From the NCBI GenBank assembly GCA_041916675.1, contig JAYRZB010000005.1:62001-126000 (forward strand): a stretch of DNA of 64,000 bases, given 5' to 3'. Both the position numbers and the translations under genes were made by a program. Below, piece after piece: positions 8,581 to 17,218 of this stretch (within the stretch, counting starts at the first letter, position 1; each line of letters begins with the position of its first letter). The notes under the pieces were generated by a model. It ran no database searches, had not been told where the DNA came from, and saw only the letters and a list, made by a program, of their open reading frames with translations. This DNA is from JAYRZB01 sp041916675. Its GTDB lineage: Bacteria > Pseudomonadota > Alphaproteobacteria > Rhizobiales > Devosiaceae.

Positions 8581-9333
8581 ATGCGTAATCTGATTGCTCT
8601 GGCCATGGTGGGCATCTCCACCCTCGCCGTCGGCGCCGTGCAGGCTGCTGACATGCCCTATTACCCGCCGGTCATTGAAGTGCCAGACGTCGATGTCGAA
8701 CTGGGTGGCTCGTTCTACCTGCGCGGCAGCGCGGCGCTGAACCTGCACTGGGCCAAGGAAGCCGTGCACCCCAATGCGGCGCCGGGTTTCCAGATCTGGC
8801 CGATCGACACCTACGGCTATGGCTATAGCGTGGGTGGCGGCTTCGGTTATGAAACCGGCACCGGCCTGCGTGTTGACGCCACGATCGATCAGCTCGAAAC
8901 CACCGGCCTCAGCATCACCAAGTCTGGCATGGTCGATCCGACCGCCGACGGCAAGTACACCATGATGCTGCGCTCAACCCTGGCGCTGGCCAACGTCTAT
9001 TATGACTTCGGCCTTGGCGGCGACAGCTTCTCCTATTCTGGCAGCGGTGCGTTCGGTTATGTCGGCGCTGGCGCCGGTGTGGCCTGGAACCACGTGGAGA
9101 CCAATGCCCCGGTCGGCAATGCGGTGCCTTCGGGCGGCAATGTCAGCGCTGCGGCAGCCCTTATGGCCGGTGTCGGCTTCGACATGGGCACCTGGGTGGC
9201 CGATGTCGGCTATCGCGGTGTCTACATCAACCAGATCAACAATGCCCCGACGGCTGATCCCGACTACTACTACAACGTCGATCACAACTTCATTCACGAA
9301 GTCCGCGGCTCGGTCCGCTACCGCTTCAACTAA
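8581..9333 (+). CDS. Outer-membrane beta-barrel protein, Omp25/RopB-like
   Basis: Predicted eight-stranded outer-membrane barrel. It has a Sec signal (MRNLIALAMVG to VQAAD, cleavage near residue 22), then alternating hydrophobic strands rich in Gly, Tyr and aromatic residues (GYGYSVGGGFGYETGTGLRVD, YVGAGAGVAWNHV) and the C-terminal motif EVRGSVRYRFN ending in a terminal aromatic-Asn pair. The 250-residue length fits the Omp25/Omp31/RopB superfamily. ATG at 8581 is preceded by GAAGGAAG; an upstream in-frame start at 8551 would add a non-signal extension. A perfect CtrA box lies in its promoter region, which fits reports that Omp25 is a CtrA target in Brucella. Confidence 0.8.
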   Translation: MRNLIALAMVGISTLAVGAVQAADMPYYPPVIEVPDVDVELGGSFYLRGSAALNLHWAKEAVHPNAAPGFQIWPIDTYGYGYSVGGGFGYETGTGLRVDATIDQLETTGLSITKSGMVDPTADGKYTMMLRSTLALANVYYDFGLGGDSFSYSGSGAFGYVGAGAGVAWNHVETNAPVGNAVPSGGNVSAAAALMAGVGFDMGTWVADVGYRGVYINQINNAPTADPDYYYNVDHNFIHEVRGSVRYRFN

Positions 9334-9362
9334 GCGGGTTTCGACACCAGTCAACGCAGCGA

Positions 9363-9385
9363 ACGGCGCCCTCGGGCGCCGTTTT
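9363..9385 (+). terminator. Intrinsic terminator after the barrel gene
   Basis: ACGGCGCC-CTCG-GGCGCCGT is a perfect 8-bp hairpin followed by TTTT. It lies in the 56-base gap between two convergent genes and is oriented for the plus-strand gene. Confidence 0.85.
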
Positions 9386-9389
9386 GCGT

Positions 9390-10532
9390 TCAGGGGGCGA
9401 GCTGGAAGCGCTCAAATCGGCCCAGTTCGGCCTCGATGGCCGCCTGATGCGCTGCGGGGCCGCCATGCCCGACCCAGGTCCAGTTTTGCACCAACAGCTT
9501 TTGGGCCTGCCGGTCGGTCTTGAGGTCGATGGCAGCAACGATCTCATCGCCCACCAGCACCGGCAGGGCGAAATAACCAAAGCGCCGCTTGTCCTTTGGG
9601 ATATACGCCTCGAAGACATGATCGTAGCCGAAGATCATGCCGGTGCGCTTACGCAGGATGACCAGCGGATCGAATGGGGAGAGGATGTGTGTCAGGGCAG
9701 GGTCGGTTGTCGGCAGCGCGTCTATGGCGTCCGGCGCCATCCAGTGTTGCACCTTTTCGAAGCCTTCGATGTGCACCTGGCGCAGCTGCCTGCGTTTAAC
9801 GCGGGCCTCGATCAGTTCGCGCACTCCCGCTTTGCGTGGGGCATCGAGGTGGCAGATGGAATCAAGGCTCACCAGCCCTTGGGCGCGTAGCGCGCGATCG
9901 AGCATATAGGTGCAGACCTGCTTTTCGGTGGCCGGTCGGGGGCGCTTCTCCCAGGCGAAATGCCGCTCGGGCAGCTCGTAGGATTTCACGATGCCCTGCC
10001 GTTCGCTGATGGTCAGCGCGCCGATGAAGAAGGCGAGCTCGAGAGCCCGTTTGGATGGCTTGCGACTGCCCCAGGGGTGATCTTTTTCCACCGGCTCATC
10101 GTCGGTGATGTCCCGGATAGACAGCGCGCCCTCGTTGCGGATGCGCCTGATCAGGCGCTTGAGGTCTTTGGGATCGACGCCATCGAACCAGCTGCTCGGC
10201 TTTTGCTCGTAGGCACGCATTTCGGCGAGCGCGATGGGCAAATCGCGGGTCGGCATATAGGCGAGCGCGTGCGTCCAGTATTCGAACACCGATTTGTCCA
10301 CCGATTGGGCGTGACGTAGGTCATTGCGGTGGTAGTCGGGAATTCGGGAGTAAAGAATGTGGTGGTGACAGCGCTCGATGACATTGATGGTGTCGATCTG
10401 CACATAGCCCAGGTGCTCCACGGCGGCGCGTGTTGCTTCCGGGCCTGCGCCGAACGGGGCGGCAACATCAAGTCTTTGGGCATGAAGCCAGAGACGGCGG
10501 GCGGTGCGTTGGGAGAGGGCAAGCGATGTCAT
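9390..10532 (-). CDS. YcaQ/AlkX-type winged-helix DNA glycosylase
   Basis: Member of the HTH_42 superfamily of DNA glycosylases; E. coli YcaQ (AlkX) unhooks interstrand cross-links and excises bulky N7-alkylguanines. Three tandem winged-helix units are expected over the 380 residues. The likely catalytic motif is QID in LGYVQIDTINVIERCHHHIL, matching the Q-aliphatic-D form of the YcaQ subfamily, not the QxQ of AlkZ. RIPDYHRNDL and AYMPTRDLP downstream are family-like. Its neighbour azlD lies 22 bases upstream on the same strand, probably without functional linkage. Confidence 0.82.
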   Translation of the reverse strand: MTSLALSQRTARRLWLHAQRLDVAAPFGAGPEATRAAVEHLGYVQIDTINVIERCHHHILYSRIPDYHRNDLRHAQSVDKSVFEYWTHALAYMPTRDLPIALAEMRAYEQKPSSWFDGVDPKDLKRLIRRIRNEGALSIRDITDDEPVEKDHPWGSRKPSKRALELAFFIGALTISERQGIVKSYELPERHFAWEKRPRPATEKQVCTYMLDRALRAQGLVSLDSICHLDAPRKAGVRELIEARVKRRQLRQVHIEGFEKVQHWMAPDAIDALPTTDPALTHILSPFDPLVILRKRTGMIFGYDHVFEAYIPKDKRRFGYFALPVLVGDEIVAAIDLKTDRQAQKLLVQNWTWVGHGGPAAHQAAIEAELGRFERFQLAP

Positions 10533-10554
10533 GGCGCGACTTAACCCGATTCGC

Positions 10555-10899
10555 TCACGGCGCGCCCAGCGGCCCCATCGGCACCTGGTAGGTCAGGCCA
10601 TAGGCAACGGCACCGGTCAGCGTTGCCAGCACCACGTTGCGGCGCCAGAAATAGACCGCCAGCACCATGGCCGAGCCAATGAGCGTGCAGACCAGCGTGA
10701 GTGTTTGCGCCTGCACCAGCGGCAGGATGGAGGCGATGAACAGGGTGGCAATGGCGGCGGGGCCCGTGGCGCCGATAAAGCGGGACCAGATACCATTGCT
10801 CCCGGGCATGCGAGCGCCAAAGCGGGTTGGCAGCAGCCTGAACAGATAGGTGCCGATACCGACGATGACGGCAAGAATGATAAGGTCGGTGCGCATCAC
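10555..10899 (-). CDS. azlD: AzlD-family branched-chain amino acid export subunit
   Basis: Small integral membrane protein (114 residues) with about four hydrophobic helices and the family-like element GTYLFRLLPTRFG near the N-terminus. AzlD proteins form an exporter with AzlC for branched-chain amino acids or their analogues. Its start overlaps the azlC stop by 4 bases (ATGA type), the usual arrangement of this two-gene unit. Substrate specificity cannot be read from the sequence. Confidence 0.88.
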   Translation of the reverse strand: MMRTDLIILAVIVGIGTYLFRLLPTRFGARMPGSNGIWSRFIGATGPAAIATLFIASILPLVQAQTLTLVCTLIGSAMVLAVYFWRRNVVLATLTGAVAYGLTYQVPMGPLGAP

Positions 10900-11615
10900 A
10901 AGGCCCTCAGGCGGCGGGTGAGATCGAGCGCTCCGGCCAGTGCGCCTGCGACCATGCCGGCCAGAATGCCAGCCGTACCCGAAACGGTGAATGTAACGAG
11001 CGCACAGCCAAGGCCCGCCGTGATGATGACCGGGACCTGACGGCGTTCAAGGATGGACAGCAGCAGTGCCAGGAACAGGGCGGGCAGCATGAAGCCGAGC
11101 GCGGCATCGAGCGCGGGGTAGGCATCGAGCGCGCCACCGCCGAGCAGCGCCCCGGTCAGGGTGCCGGCGATCCAGGCGGCATAGGCTGCAAAGCCAAGCC
11201 CGATCATGAAGCGTTCGCTCCAGTGGCCGGGGCGGGTTGCCAATTGCCCCATGCTGGCGCCGAACACTTCGTCAGTGAGGGTGAACGCCCAGGCCCAGGC
11301 GACCTTGATCCGGGCTTGCGGACCGGCGCGATCAAGCAGGGCGGGACCATAAAACACATGGCGCAGGTTCATGGCCAACAGCGTGATGGCCGAAAGCCAG
11401 ACGGCAGCACCGCCGGTCAGGAGGGCCAGGGCAAAGAATTGGCTGGCACCGGCGAAAATGACCATGGAAAGAAAGGTTGCCTCCATGGCCGAGAATCCGG
11501 CCTTGGAGGCAGTGACGCCGAAGGAAAAGGCAATGGGGAAATAGCCGATGACGACGGGCAGGCTGGCAGTCAGGCCGTGGATAAGGCCAGGGGCGCGGTC
11601 TTGATCGGCGTGCAC
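10896..11615 (-). CDS. azlC: AzlC-family branched-chain amino acid export permease
   Basis: Larger subunit of the AzlCD exporter, 239 residues with several hydrophobic helices. Recognisable elements are PIAFSFGVTASKAGFSAMEA, MSMVIFAGASQF and the NLRHVFYGPAL loop, all typical of AzlC. It is transcribed ahead of azlD with overlapping stop and start codons, so the two are co-translated. The upstream gene on this strand is maleylacetate reductase, 67 bases away, so read-through from the catabolic operon is possible but unproven. Confidence 0.9.
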   Translation of the reverse strand: MHADQDRAPGLIHGLTASLPVVIGYFPIAFSFGVTASKAGFSAMEATFLSMVIFAGASQFFALALLTGGAAVWLSAITLLAMNLRHVFYGPALLDRAGPQARIKVAWAWAFTLTDEVFGASMGQLATRPGHWSERFMIGLGFAAYAAWIAGTLTGALLGGGALDAYPALDAALGFMLPALFLALLLSILERRQVPVIITAGLGCALVTFTVSGTAGILAGMVAGALAGALDLTRRLRAL

Positions 11616-11682
11616 ATTTGCCTCGGCTCTGTGTTGCCCGGCCTATAGCAGGAGAGCCTGCTTTCGGCCAGAGGCATGGATA

Positions 11683-12750
11683 CTAGCTGATCTGCTCGGG
11701 CCTTGTTCCGGCAAATGCGGCCCGGAGCAGGGCGCTGAGGTTTTCGTGGTCCAGCGGGCGGGGATTGGCATAGGGCCTGGCCAGCAACTCCCCGATCACC
11801 GGCTCCAGCCCCTCGACCGGCATGCCGATGTCTGCAAGGGATGCAGGAAGGCCGAGGGATCGGGCAAGGTCCCAGATCAGGGCTGCGAGGTCATCGCTGC
11901 CCAGCCGCTGCGCAATCGGGGCGAGTTGCGCGGCGGCGGCCTCACGATTGAAGTCCAACACATATGGCAGGACTACACTGTGCATGAGGTCGTGCGGCAG
12001 ATTGAACTGGCCACCGAGCACGTGACAGATCTTGTGGTGCAGCCCCATGCTAACGGTGCCGAGGCAGGTTCCGCAGGCCCAGGCCGCATAAAGTGCGTCC
12101 GACCGTGCGGCAAGATTCTCTGGACGTTCGAAGGCGATGGGAAGGGCGCGGATCATCAATTCAATGCCTGAGAGAGCCAAGGTCGATACCGGCGGGCTGG
12201 CATCAGGCGCATAAAGCGCCTCGATGGCGTGGGCGAGGGCATTCAGGCCCGAGGCAGCCGTAACAGCAGGGGGCAGGCCGAAGGTGAGCTCGGGATCGTA
12301 GAGCACGGTGCGTGGCAGAACTTCGGGTAAGCGGCGAGTGAGTTTGGCGCTGTCGCCGGTTTCGCCCAGAATGGGGGTCGCCTCCGATCCGGCATAGGAT
12401 GTCGGGATAGCCAGCAGGGCCAGGCCGGTGCGGGCCGCGAGCGCCTTGCCAAGCCCGGTCGCTGAACCCCCACCATAGGTGATCAGCAGATCGGCCTGTG
12501 CGGTTTCGCATACAGCCAGAGCCCTCTCGGTGACCGGGATGGGCGTGTGAGGCCTGGCCTCGCCGAAGCTTGCGACGATCCGTCCGCTGTGGATCGACCG
12601 TAGGGCATCGGCGGCTGGGGTTTGGCCGGGCGTTGACAGGATGAGCGCCCGCCGGGCGCCCAGGCGGTCGATTTCCTCACCCAGCGTCGCGATCGCGCCC
12701 GCAGCAAATACGATCCGCTGCGAAACGGCTTGGTAGACAAAGGCCTGCAC
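11683..12750 (-). CDS. Maleylacetate reductase
   Basis: Iron-type alcohol dehydrogenase superfamily. Reduces maleylacetate to 3-oxoadipate with NAD(P)H at the end of the hydroxyquinol, resorcinol or chlorocatechol routes. Diagnostic elements are YGGGSATGLGKALA (dinucleotide binding), PTSYAGSEATPILGET, VLPRTVLYDPELT, and the HHKICHVLGGQFNLPHDLMH segment, in which the usual metal ligands are partly replaced, as is typical of this subfamily. Length 355 is normal. It is last in the ten-gene catabolic block. No ring-cleavage dioxygenase is present in the window, so the maleylacetate source must be encoded elsewhere or the substrate differs. Confidence 0.85.
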   Translation of the reverse strand: MQAFVYQAVSQRIVFAAGAIATLGEEIDRLGARRALILSTPGQTPAADALRSIHSGRIVASFGEARPHTPIPVTERALAVCETAQADLLITYGGGSATGLGKALAARTGLALLAIPTSYAGSEATPILGETGDSAKLTRRLPEVLPRTVLYDPELTFGLPPAVTAASGLNALAHAIEALYAPDASPPVSTLALSGIELMIRALPIAFERPENLAARSDALYAAWACGTCLGTVSMGLHHKICHVLGGQFNLPHDLMHSVVLPYVLDFNREAAAAQLAPIAQRLGSDDLAALIWDLARSLGLPASLADIGMPVEGLEPVIGELLARPYANPRPLDHENLSALLRAAFAGTRPEQIS

Positions 12751-12823
12751 GACAACCTCGAACTTACGCCATGACGGGCTGAGAATCGGTCAGTCCGATC
12801 ATGCGCGCAAGTGGAAAGCCGGT

Positions 12824-14050
12824 TCAGGCGGCGGCGATCAAGGCGGCCTTGATGGCATCGGTGCCCGCCGCCATCTGTTCGTCGCTGGGGGTGAAGCCAA
12901 CGCTGAGCATCTTGCGGGCCAACATGTGCTCGCCGGCCCGGTTGAGCGATTCGACGCAGACCAGCGTGCCATTGAGGAAGTGGTAGATGGAAAATGCGTT
13001 GCTCGCTGGATCACCGCTGATCACATGCCGGTCGGCATCGTGGGACAATCCGGCGATCTGGAGTTTGTTGGGCCCCATGTCGGACCAGAACCACGGCACC
13101 TCATTGTAGGCAGTGGGCTGCCCAAGCATCGAGCGCGCCACCAGCCGGGCATGGTCGGTGGCGTTCTGAACCGATTCCAGCCGGACCTGGCGACCGAGTG
13201 CGGGGTGCACGTAAGCGGCGCAATCGCCGATGGCAAAGACATCGGGATCACTGGTGCGCAGGGACGGATCGACGACGATGCCATTGGCGCAGGTCAGCCC
13301 GGCATGGGCGGCCAGTTCAGTATTGGGTTCGGCCCCGATGCCGGCAAGGACGAGATCGGCCTCGATCTGTTCGGCATGAGTCGTGACGACGGCAGTTGCC
13401 GCCCCGTTGACACCTTCGATGCGGTCGATGGTGGTGCTGGTCTGCACCTTGATGCCGAGACCATCGATAAGGGCAGCGATGTGTTTGGCCAGGACCGGGG
13501 CAATGACGCGCCCGAGCAACCCCGGCGCGGCTTCGAGCACGGTGACGGACTTGCCGAGCCCGGCAAGCGTGCAGGCGGTTTCGAGCCCGATGAAGCCGCC
13601 ACCGACCACAGCGATGTTGCGGGCGCTGGCGATGGCATCGCGCAGGTGCCGGGCATCACTTGCGGTACGCATGTAGTGAATGCCTGCCAGATCGTGGCCG
13701 GGGACGGTCAATCGCCTTGCCCGGGCGCCGGTGGCAATCAGCAGCTTTGAGTAGCGCAGCACTTCGCCGTCGGTGAGCGATACCGTGTGGGTGCCGGTAT
13801 TGATGGTGGCAACGCTGGTTGCAAGGCGTAGCGCAATTCCGCCCTCGGCATAGACGCGCTCGGGGCGCAGCGGCAGCAGCGTCTGATCTTCGGACTTGAT
13901 GAAGGTCTTTGAGAGCGGGGGGCGGTGATAGGGCACATCGGCTTCATCGGAGATCAGGGTGATCGGGCCCTCATAGCCCTCCTGCCGCAGGCTGATGGCG
14001 GCCTGGCTGCCACCATGGCCTGCGCCAATGATGATGATGCCGTCAGTCAT
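12824..14050 (-). CDS. FAD-dependent ferredoxin reductase (P450 electron donor)
   Basis: Putidaredoxin/rhodocoxin-reductase-type flavoprotein of 408 residues. The N-terminal FAD-binding GAGHGG motif starts near residue 8, the NAD-binding motif VVGGGFIGLETA lies near 148-159, and the second FAD motif IGDCAAY near 270-276, followed by a C-terminal reductase domain. It would move electrons from NAD(P)H to the [2Fe-2S] ferredoxin encoded directly upstream (1-base overlap) and on to the P450 at the head of the operon. This completes a three-component class I P450 system. Confidence 0.9.
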   Translation of the reverse strand: MTDGIIIIGAGHGGSQAAISLRQEGYEGPITLISDEADVPYHRPPLSKTFIKSEDQTLLPLRPERVYAEGGIALRLATSVATINTGTHTVSLTDGEVLRYSKLLIATGARARRLTVPGHDLAGIHYMRTASDARHLRDAIASARNIAVVGGGFIGLETACTLAGLGKSVTVLEAAPGLLGRVIAPVLAKHIAALIDGLGIKVQTSTTIDRIEGVNGAATAVVTTHAEQIEADLVLAGIGAEPNTELAAHAGLTCANGIVVDPSLRTSDPDVFAIGDCAAYVHPALGRQVRLESVQNATDHARLVARSMLGQPTAYNEVPWFWSDMGPNKLQIAGLSHDADRHVISGDPASNAFSIYHFLNGTLVCVESLNRAGEHMLARKMLSVGFTPSDEQMAAGTDAIKAALIAAA

Positions 14051-14373
14051 TATCCGTGTCCTCCCACCACATGCAGGACCAGGCCCTCATGCGCGTCCGT
14101 CAGCTTGATCTGGCATGAGAGCCGGCTTTCGGGGCGCACGTCGTGGGCCACGAATTCGAGGGTGTCGGCTTCCATGTCAGCGGGCGGCACGAGAAGGTGC
14201 GCCGTTGCCGGATCGGTATAGCAGTGACAGGTGGCACACATGCAAGAGCCGCCGCATTCCCCGATGATGCCGTCCACACCATTACGGGTGGCGGCCTGCA
14301 TACCGGTTTCACCGGCAATCGCGTCGATTTCGCGGCGCGCGCCCGAAGGCTCAATAAAGGTGATCTTGGGCAT
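14050..14373 (-). CDS. [2Fe-2S] ferredoxin (adrenodoxin/putidaredoxin type)
   Basis: 107-residue electron carrier. The four cluster ligands are visible as C40, C46 and C49 (in GECGGSCMCATCHCY) and C87 (RLSCQIK), the C-x5-C-x2-C...C pattern of vertebrate-type ferredoxins that serve P450s. Extra cysteines at 44 and 51 lie inside the ligand loop and are unusual. The start MPKITFIEPSG was chosen because it matches the family N-terminus; the frame stays open further upstream only into the SDR gene. The stop overlaps the start of the reductase gene. Confidence 0.93.
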   Translation of the reverse strand: MPKITFIEPSGARREIDAIAGETGMQAATRNGVDGIIGECGGSCMCATCHCYTDPATAHLLVPPADMEADTLEFVAHDVRPESRLSCQIKLTDAHEGLVLHVVGGHG

Positions 14374-14386
14374 AGACTGGTCCTGG

Positions 14387-15148
14387 TCAGATAAACTGCC
14401 GGCCGCCGTCGATGACGAGGGTCTGGCCGGAGATGTAGGAAGCGGCGGGCGAGGCGAGGAAAAGCGCGCCGCCCACCATGTCGCTGGCATCGGCGGAACG
14501 CTTGATAGCACCGCGCTGCACGCCGTATTCGGCAGCGTTTTCAATCAGCCCAAGGCTCGCCTCGGTCAGGGTAAAGCCGGGCGCCAGGGCGTTGACCGTA
14601 ATCCTGTCATCGCCGAGTTCGCGGGCGAGGGCCCGGGTCATGGCGATGATGGCGCCCTTGGAGGTGACATAGTGCAGCCAGAGCGGGGAGCCGCTCATGA
14701 CGGTGGCCGACGAAACGTTGATGATTGCCCCACCGCCTGCGGCGCGCAGCAGCGGGGTGACGGCCTTGGTCATGGTCCAGACGCCCTTGACGTTGACTGA
14801 CATCACCTTGTCCCACTCGGCTTCGGGAATATCCTCGAAGCGTGAGCGTTTGAGCCCGCCATAAATGGCGGCGTTGTTGACCAGCACATCGACCCCGCCC
14901 ATGGCGGCACGGGCGAATTCGGCGAGGGCTGCAGTTGAAGCGGCAGAGGTGACATCGACGGTTTCGGAGCGGGCGATGCCGCCCGCAGTGGCGATCAATG
15001 CCTCGGTTTCCCGAGCCCCGGCGAGGTTGATATCGGCGGCCACAACGGTGGCACCCGCCGTAGCGAAGGCCTGGGCGAAAGCCCGGCCAAGGCCGCCGGC
15101 GGCGCCTGTGACGATGACGCGTTTGCCGGCAAGGCTGGCAGTGCTCAT
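14387..15148 (-). CDS. Short-chain dehydrogenase/reductase
   Basis: Classical SDR of 253 residues acting on an alcohol or ketone with NAD(P). It shows the TGAAGGLG cofactor motif at residues 14-21, VLVNNAAIYGG, the catalytic serine region INVSSATVMSG, and Y-x3-K in YVTSKGA. An Asp (ADINLAG) after the second strand suggests NAD preference. It overlaps the upstream HD gene by 4 bases and lies 13 bases before the ferredoxin, so it belongs to the P450 operon. It probably oxidises an alcohol made by the P450, but the substrate is not predictable. Confidence 0.88.
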   Translation of the reverse strand: MSTASLAGKRVIVTGAAGGLGRAFAQAFATAGATVVAADINLAGARETEALIATAGGIARSETVDVTSAASTAALAEFARAAMGGVDVLVNNAAIYGGLKRSRFEDIPEAEWDKVMSVNVKGVWTMTKAVTPLLRAAGGGAIINVSSATVMSGSPLWLHYVTSKGAIIAMTRALARELGDDRITVNALAPGFTLTEASLGLIENAAEYGVQRGAIKRSADASDMVGGALFLASPAASYISGQTLVIDGGRQFI

Positions 15149-15765
15149 GCTGAAATGTCCTTGAGGTCCATGATCATCGGGGCCTGATTGTCGGCGACGG
15201 CGGAAGCAAGCAGTGCCTCGGCCATGGCACGACCGACGGGGGTCAAAAGAGTGGGCAATACAAAGCTTTCAAGCATCGAGAGCGTTTCAGAGCGGGGTGA
15301 GTTGAACCAGCCCCCGATGGTCGACACCCCGTGCGGGGTAAAGCGCCAGAGCTTGTCGGCATCCTTCATGATGGCGTCTTCGCGTGAGATGGCGGCCTTG
15401 CGCGTGTCGTGACCATCGATGATGGCGAGAATGGTTTCGGTGGCGAGGCCGGGAATGGCGAGACGGGAGAGGATATCGCGCGCAATGCGCACGCCCTCGA
15501 TTTCGTGATCGCGCTGAAGTTCTGGATATCTGGCGTTGGGGCCAACGGCAGCGGCGAGCTTTTCGGGCGGGAACATCTTCCAGCCGACATCATGCAGGAC
15601 GATGGCAGGCAACACCACGGCGGCATCGGCCTCGGGGTCGAGCCGGAGCAGGGCCTGGCCCAGACGGTACGAAATCAGGGTATGCACGTCGTTCGAGCGC
15701 ACGTCGAGCCATGGCCGGGCCGCCAGCCAGATCGGGATATCGCGCGGGTCGAGATAGGCGGTCAC
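15145..15765 (-). CDS. HD-domain phosphohydrolase, copy 1
   Basis: HD-superfamily metal-dependent phosphohydrolase, 206 residues. Visible metal ligands are His 28 (VHTLISY), the HD doublet 58-59 (VLHDVGWK), an IDGHDTR motif near 117-122 and Asp at about 135-137 (MKDADKLWRF). It is paralogous to the HD gene at 17219-17821: both share LHD(I/V)GW, DGHDTR and DADKLWRF. It overlaps ALDH upstream and SDR downstream by 4 bases each, so expression is coupled. HD enzymes of this size cleave phosphate esters; with the adjacent kinase subunits, dephosphorylation of a phosphorylated pathway intermediate is my inference. Confidence 0.8.
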   Translation of the reverse strand: MTAYLDPRDIPIWLAARPWLDVRSNDVHTLISYRLGQALLRLDPEADAAVVLPAIVLHDVGWKMFPPEKLAAAVGPNARYPELQRDHEIEGVRIARDILSRLAIPGLATETILAIIDGHDTRKAAISREDAIMKDADKLWRFTPHGVSTIGGWFNSPRSETLSMLESFVLPTLLTPVGRAMAEALLASAVADNQAPMIMDLKDISA

Positions 15766-17207
15766 GACAGCGCCCCGTCATAGGTGAGGTAGATGGTTTT
15801 GTATTCGAGATAGGCCTCGACGCCGTAGCGGCCCTTTTCGCGGCCGACGCCGCTTTCCTTCATGCCGCCAAAGGGCACGTTGTGGTTGGAGCGGTGAATG
15901 TTGTTGACCCAGATCGAACCGGCTTCGATGTGCTCGGCCATGGTGAGCGCGGTGGCCAGGTTCTGCGAGAACACAAAGCCGGCAAGGCCGTAGCGGGTCT
16001 CGTTGGCGAGCCGGAGAGCTTCGCGGCGGTCGTCGAACGGCATGATGCCGAGCACGGGGCCAAAGGTTTCCTCGGTCATGACCAGCATGGAGTGATCGGC
16101 ATCGGCAATCACGGTGGCGGGCATGAACCAGCCATTGTCGTAGAGGCCGCCGGTCAGCCGGTCGCCGCCGGCAACGATGCGGGCGCCGCGGGCGCGGGCA
16201 TCGGCCACCTGCTTTTCGGAGTTGCGGTAGATCTTTTCGTTGACCAGCGGCCCGAGTGCGCAGTTCGAGACCAGGCCATCGCCGACATCGAGCTTTTGCA
16301 CATGCGGCAAGAGCCCGGCGATGAAGGCTTCATAGACCGGGCGTTCGACATAGACGCGATTGACGCGGTAGCAGAACTGGCCCGAATTCGAGAACGCGTG
16401 GCGGGCGATGGCGGCGGTGGCAACGCCGAGATCGGCGTCGGAACAGACGATGGCCGGGCTCTGGCCCCCCAGTTCGAGGGTGACGCGCTTCATGGTGCCG
16501 GCGGCTGCGGCGGCGATGGCCTTGCCGGCCTCTGTGCCGCCGGTGAAGGCGACCTTGCGCGGAATGGGGTGCTCAATCATCTGCATGCCAATATCGCGGC
16601 CCTTGCCGGTGACGACATTAAAGCACCCGGGCGGATAGCCGGCATCGGCAAACAGCTGGGCCAGCATCAGGGTGGAAAGCGGGGTGTCTTCGGCCGGCTT
16701 GGCCACCACGGTGCAGCCCGCGATCAGGGCGGCGCCGAGCTTGAAGGTCAAAAGCGTGATCGGGTAGTTGAACGGGGCGATGGCAATGACCACGCCGACA
16801 GGTTCACGGGTGACGATGATTTTTTCGCCCGTCGCGCCGGTGATCGGCATTTCGGCAACGAGCCGCAGGCCCTCTTCGGCATAGACGTCGAGCAGATCGG
16901 CGGAGCGCTCGATCTCGGTGATGGCAGCGGCAAGCGGGCGGCCAAGCTCAGTGGTCAGCACGCGGCCGATCTCGGCTGCGCGCTGGCGCATCAGGGCAGC
17001 GGCGGCCTTCTGCAGTCGGGCGCGCTCGGCCACCGGGGTCTTCTTCCAGAGCTGGAAGGCGCGGTCGGCGGCGCGGATGGCGCGATCGGCGTCTTCGGCC
17101 TTGCCGGTGGGGACGGTATCGATGATGGCGCCAGTGGCCGGGTTGGTGACGTTCTGCCGGGCCCCGCCCAGGGCCGGGGTGAAGGCGCCGTCGATGAACA
17201 TGTCCAT
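15762..17207 (-). CDS. NAD(P)-dependent aldehyde dehydrogenase
   Basis: ALDH superfamily protein of 481 residues that oxidises an aldehyde to an acid. The cofactor-binding segment FTGGTEAGKAIA, the general-base region TLELGGQSP and the catalytic cysteine at about residue 279 (SNSGQFCYR) are all present, as is the C-terminal PFGGMKESGVGREKG. Overall it resembles succinate-semialdehyde or lactaldehyde-type ALDHs, but the specificity cannot be assigned. It sits between the two HD genes, 11 bases after one and overlapping the other by 4, which ties it to the phosphate chemistry of this operon. Confidence 0.9.
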   Translation of the reverse strand: MDMFIDGAFTPALGGARQNVTNPATGAIIDTVPTGKAEDADRAIRAADRAFQLWKKTPVAERARLQKAAAALMRQRAAEIGRVLTTELGRPLAAAITEIERSADLLDVYAEEGLRLVAEMPITGATGEKIIVTREPVGVVIAIAPFNYPITLLTFKLGAALIAGCTVVAKPAEDTPLSTLMLAQLFADAGYPPGCFNVVTGKGRDIGMQMIEHPIPRKVAFTGGTEAGKAIAAAAAGTMKRVTLELGGQSPAIVCSDADLGVATAAIARHAFSNSGQFCYRVNRVYVERPVYEAFIAGLLPHVQKLDVGDGLVSNCALGPLVNEKIYRNSEKQVADARARGARIVAGGDRLTGGLYDNGWFMPATVIADADHSMLVMTEETFGPVLGIMPFDDRREALRLANETRYGLAGFVFSQNLATALTMAEHIEAGSIWVNNIHRSNHNVPFGGMKESGVGREKGRYGVEAYLEYKTIYLTYDGALS

Positions 17208-17218
17208 GCGGGTCGTCC

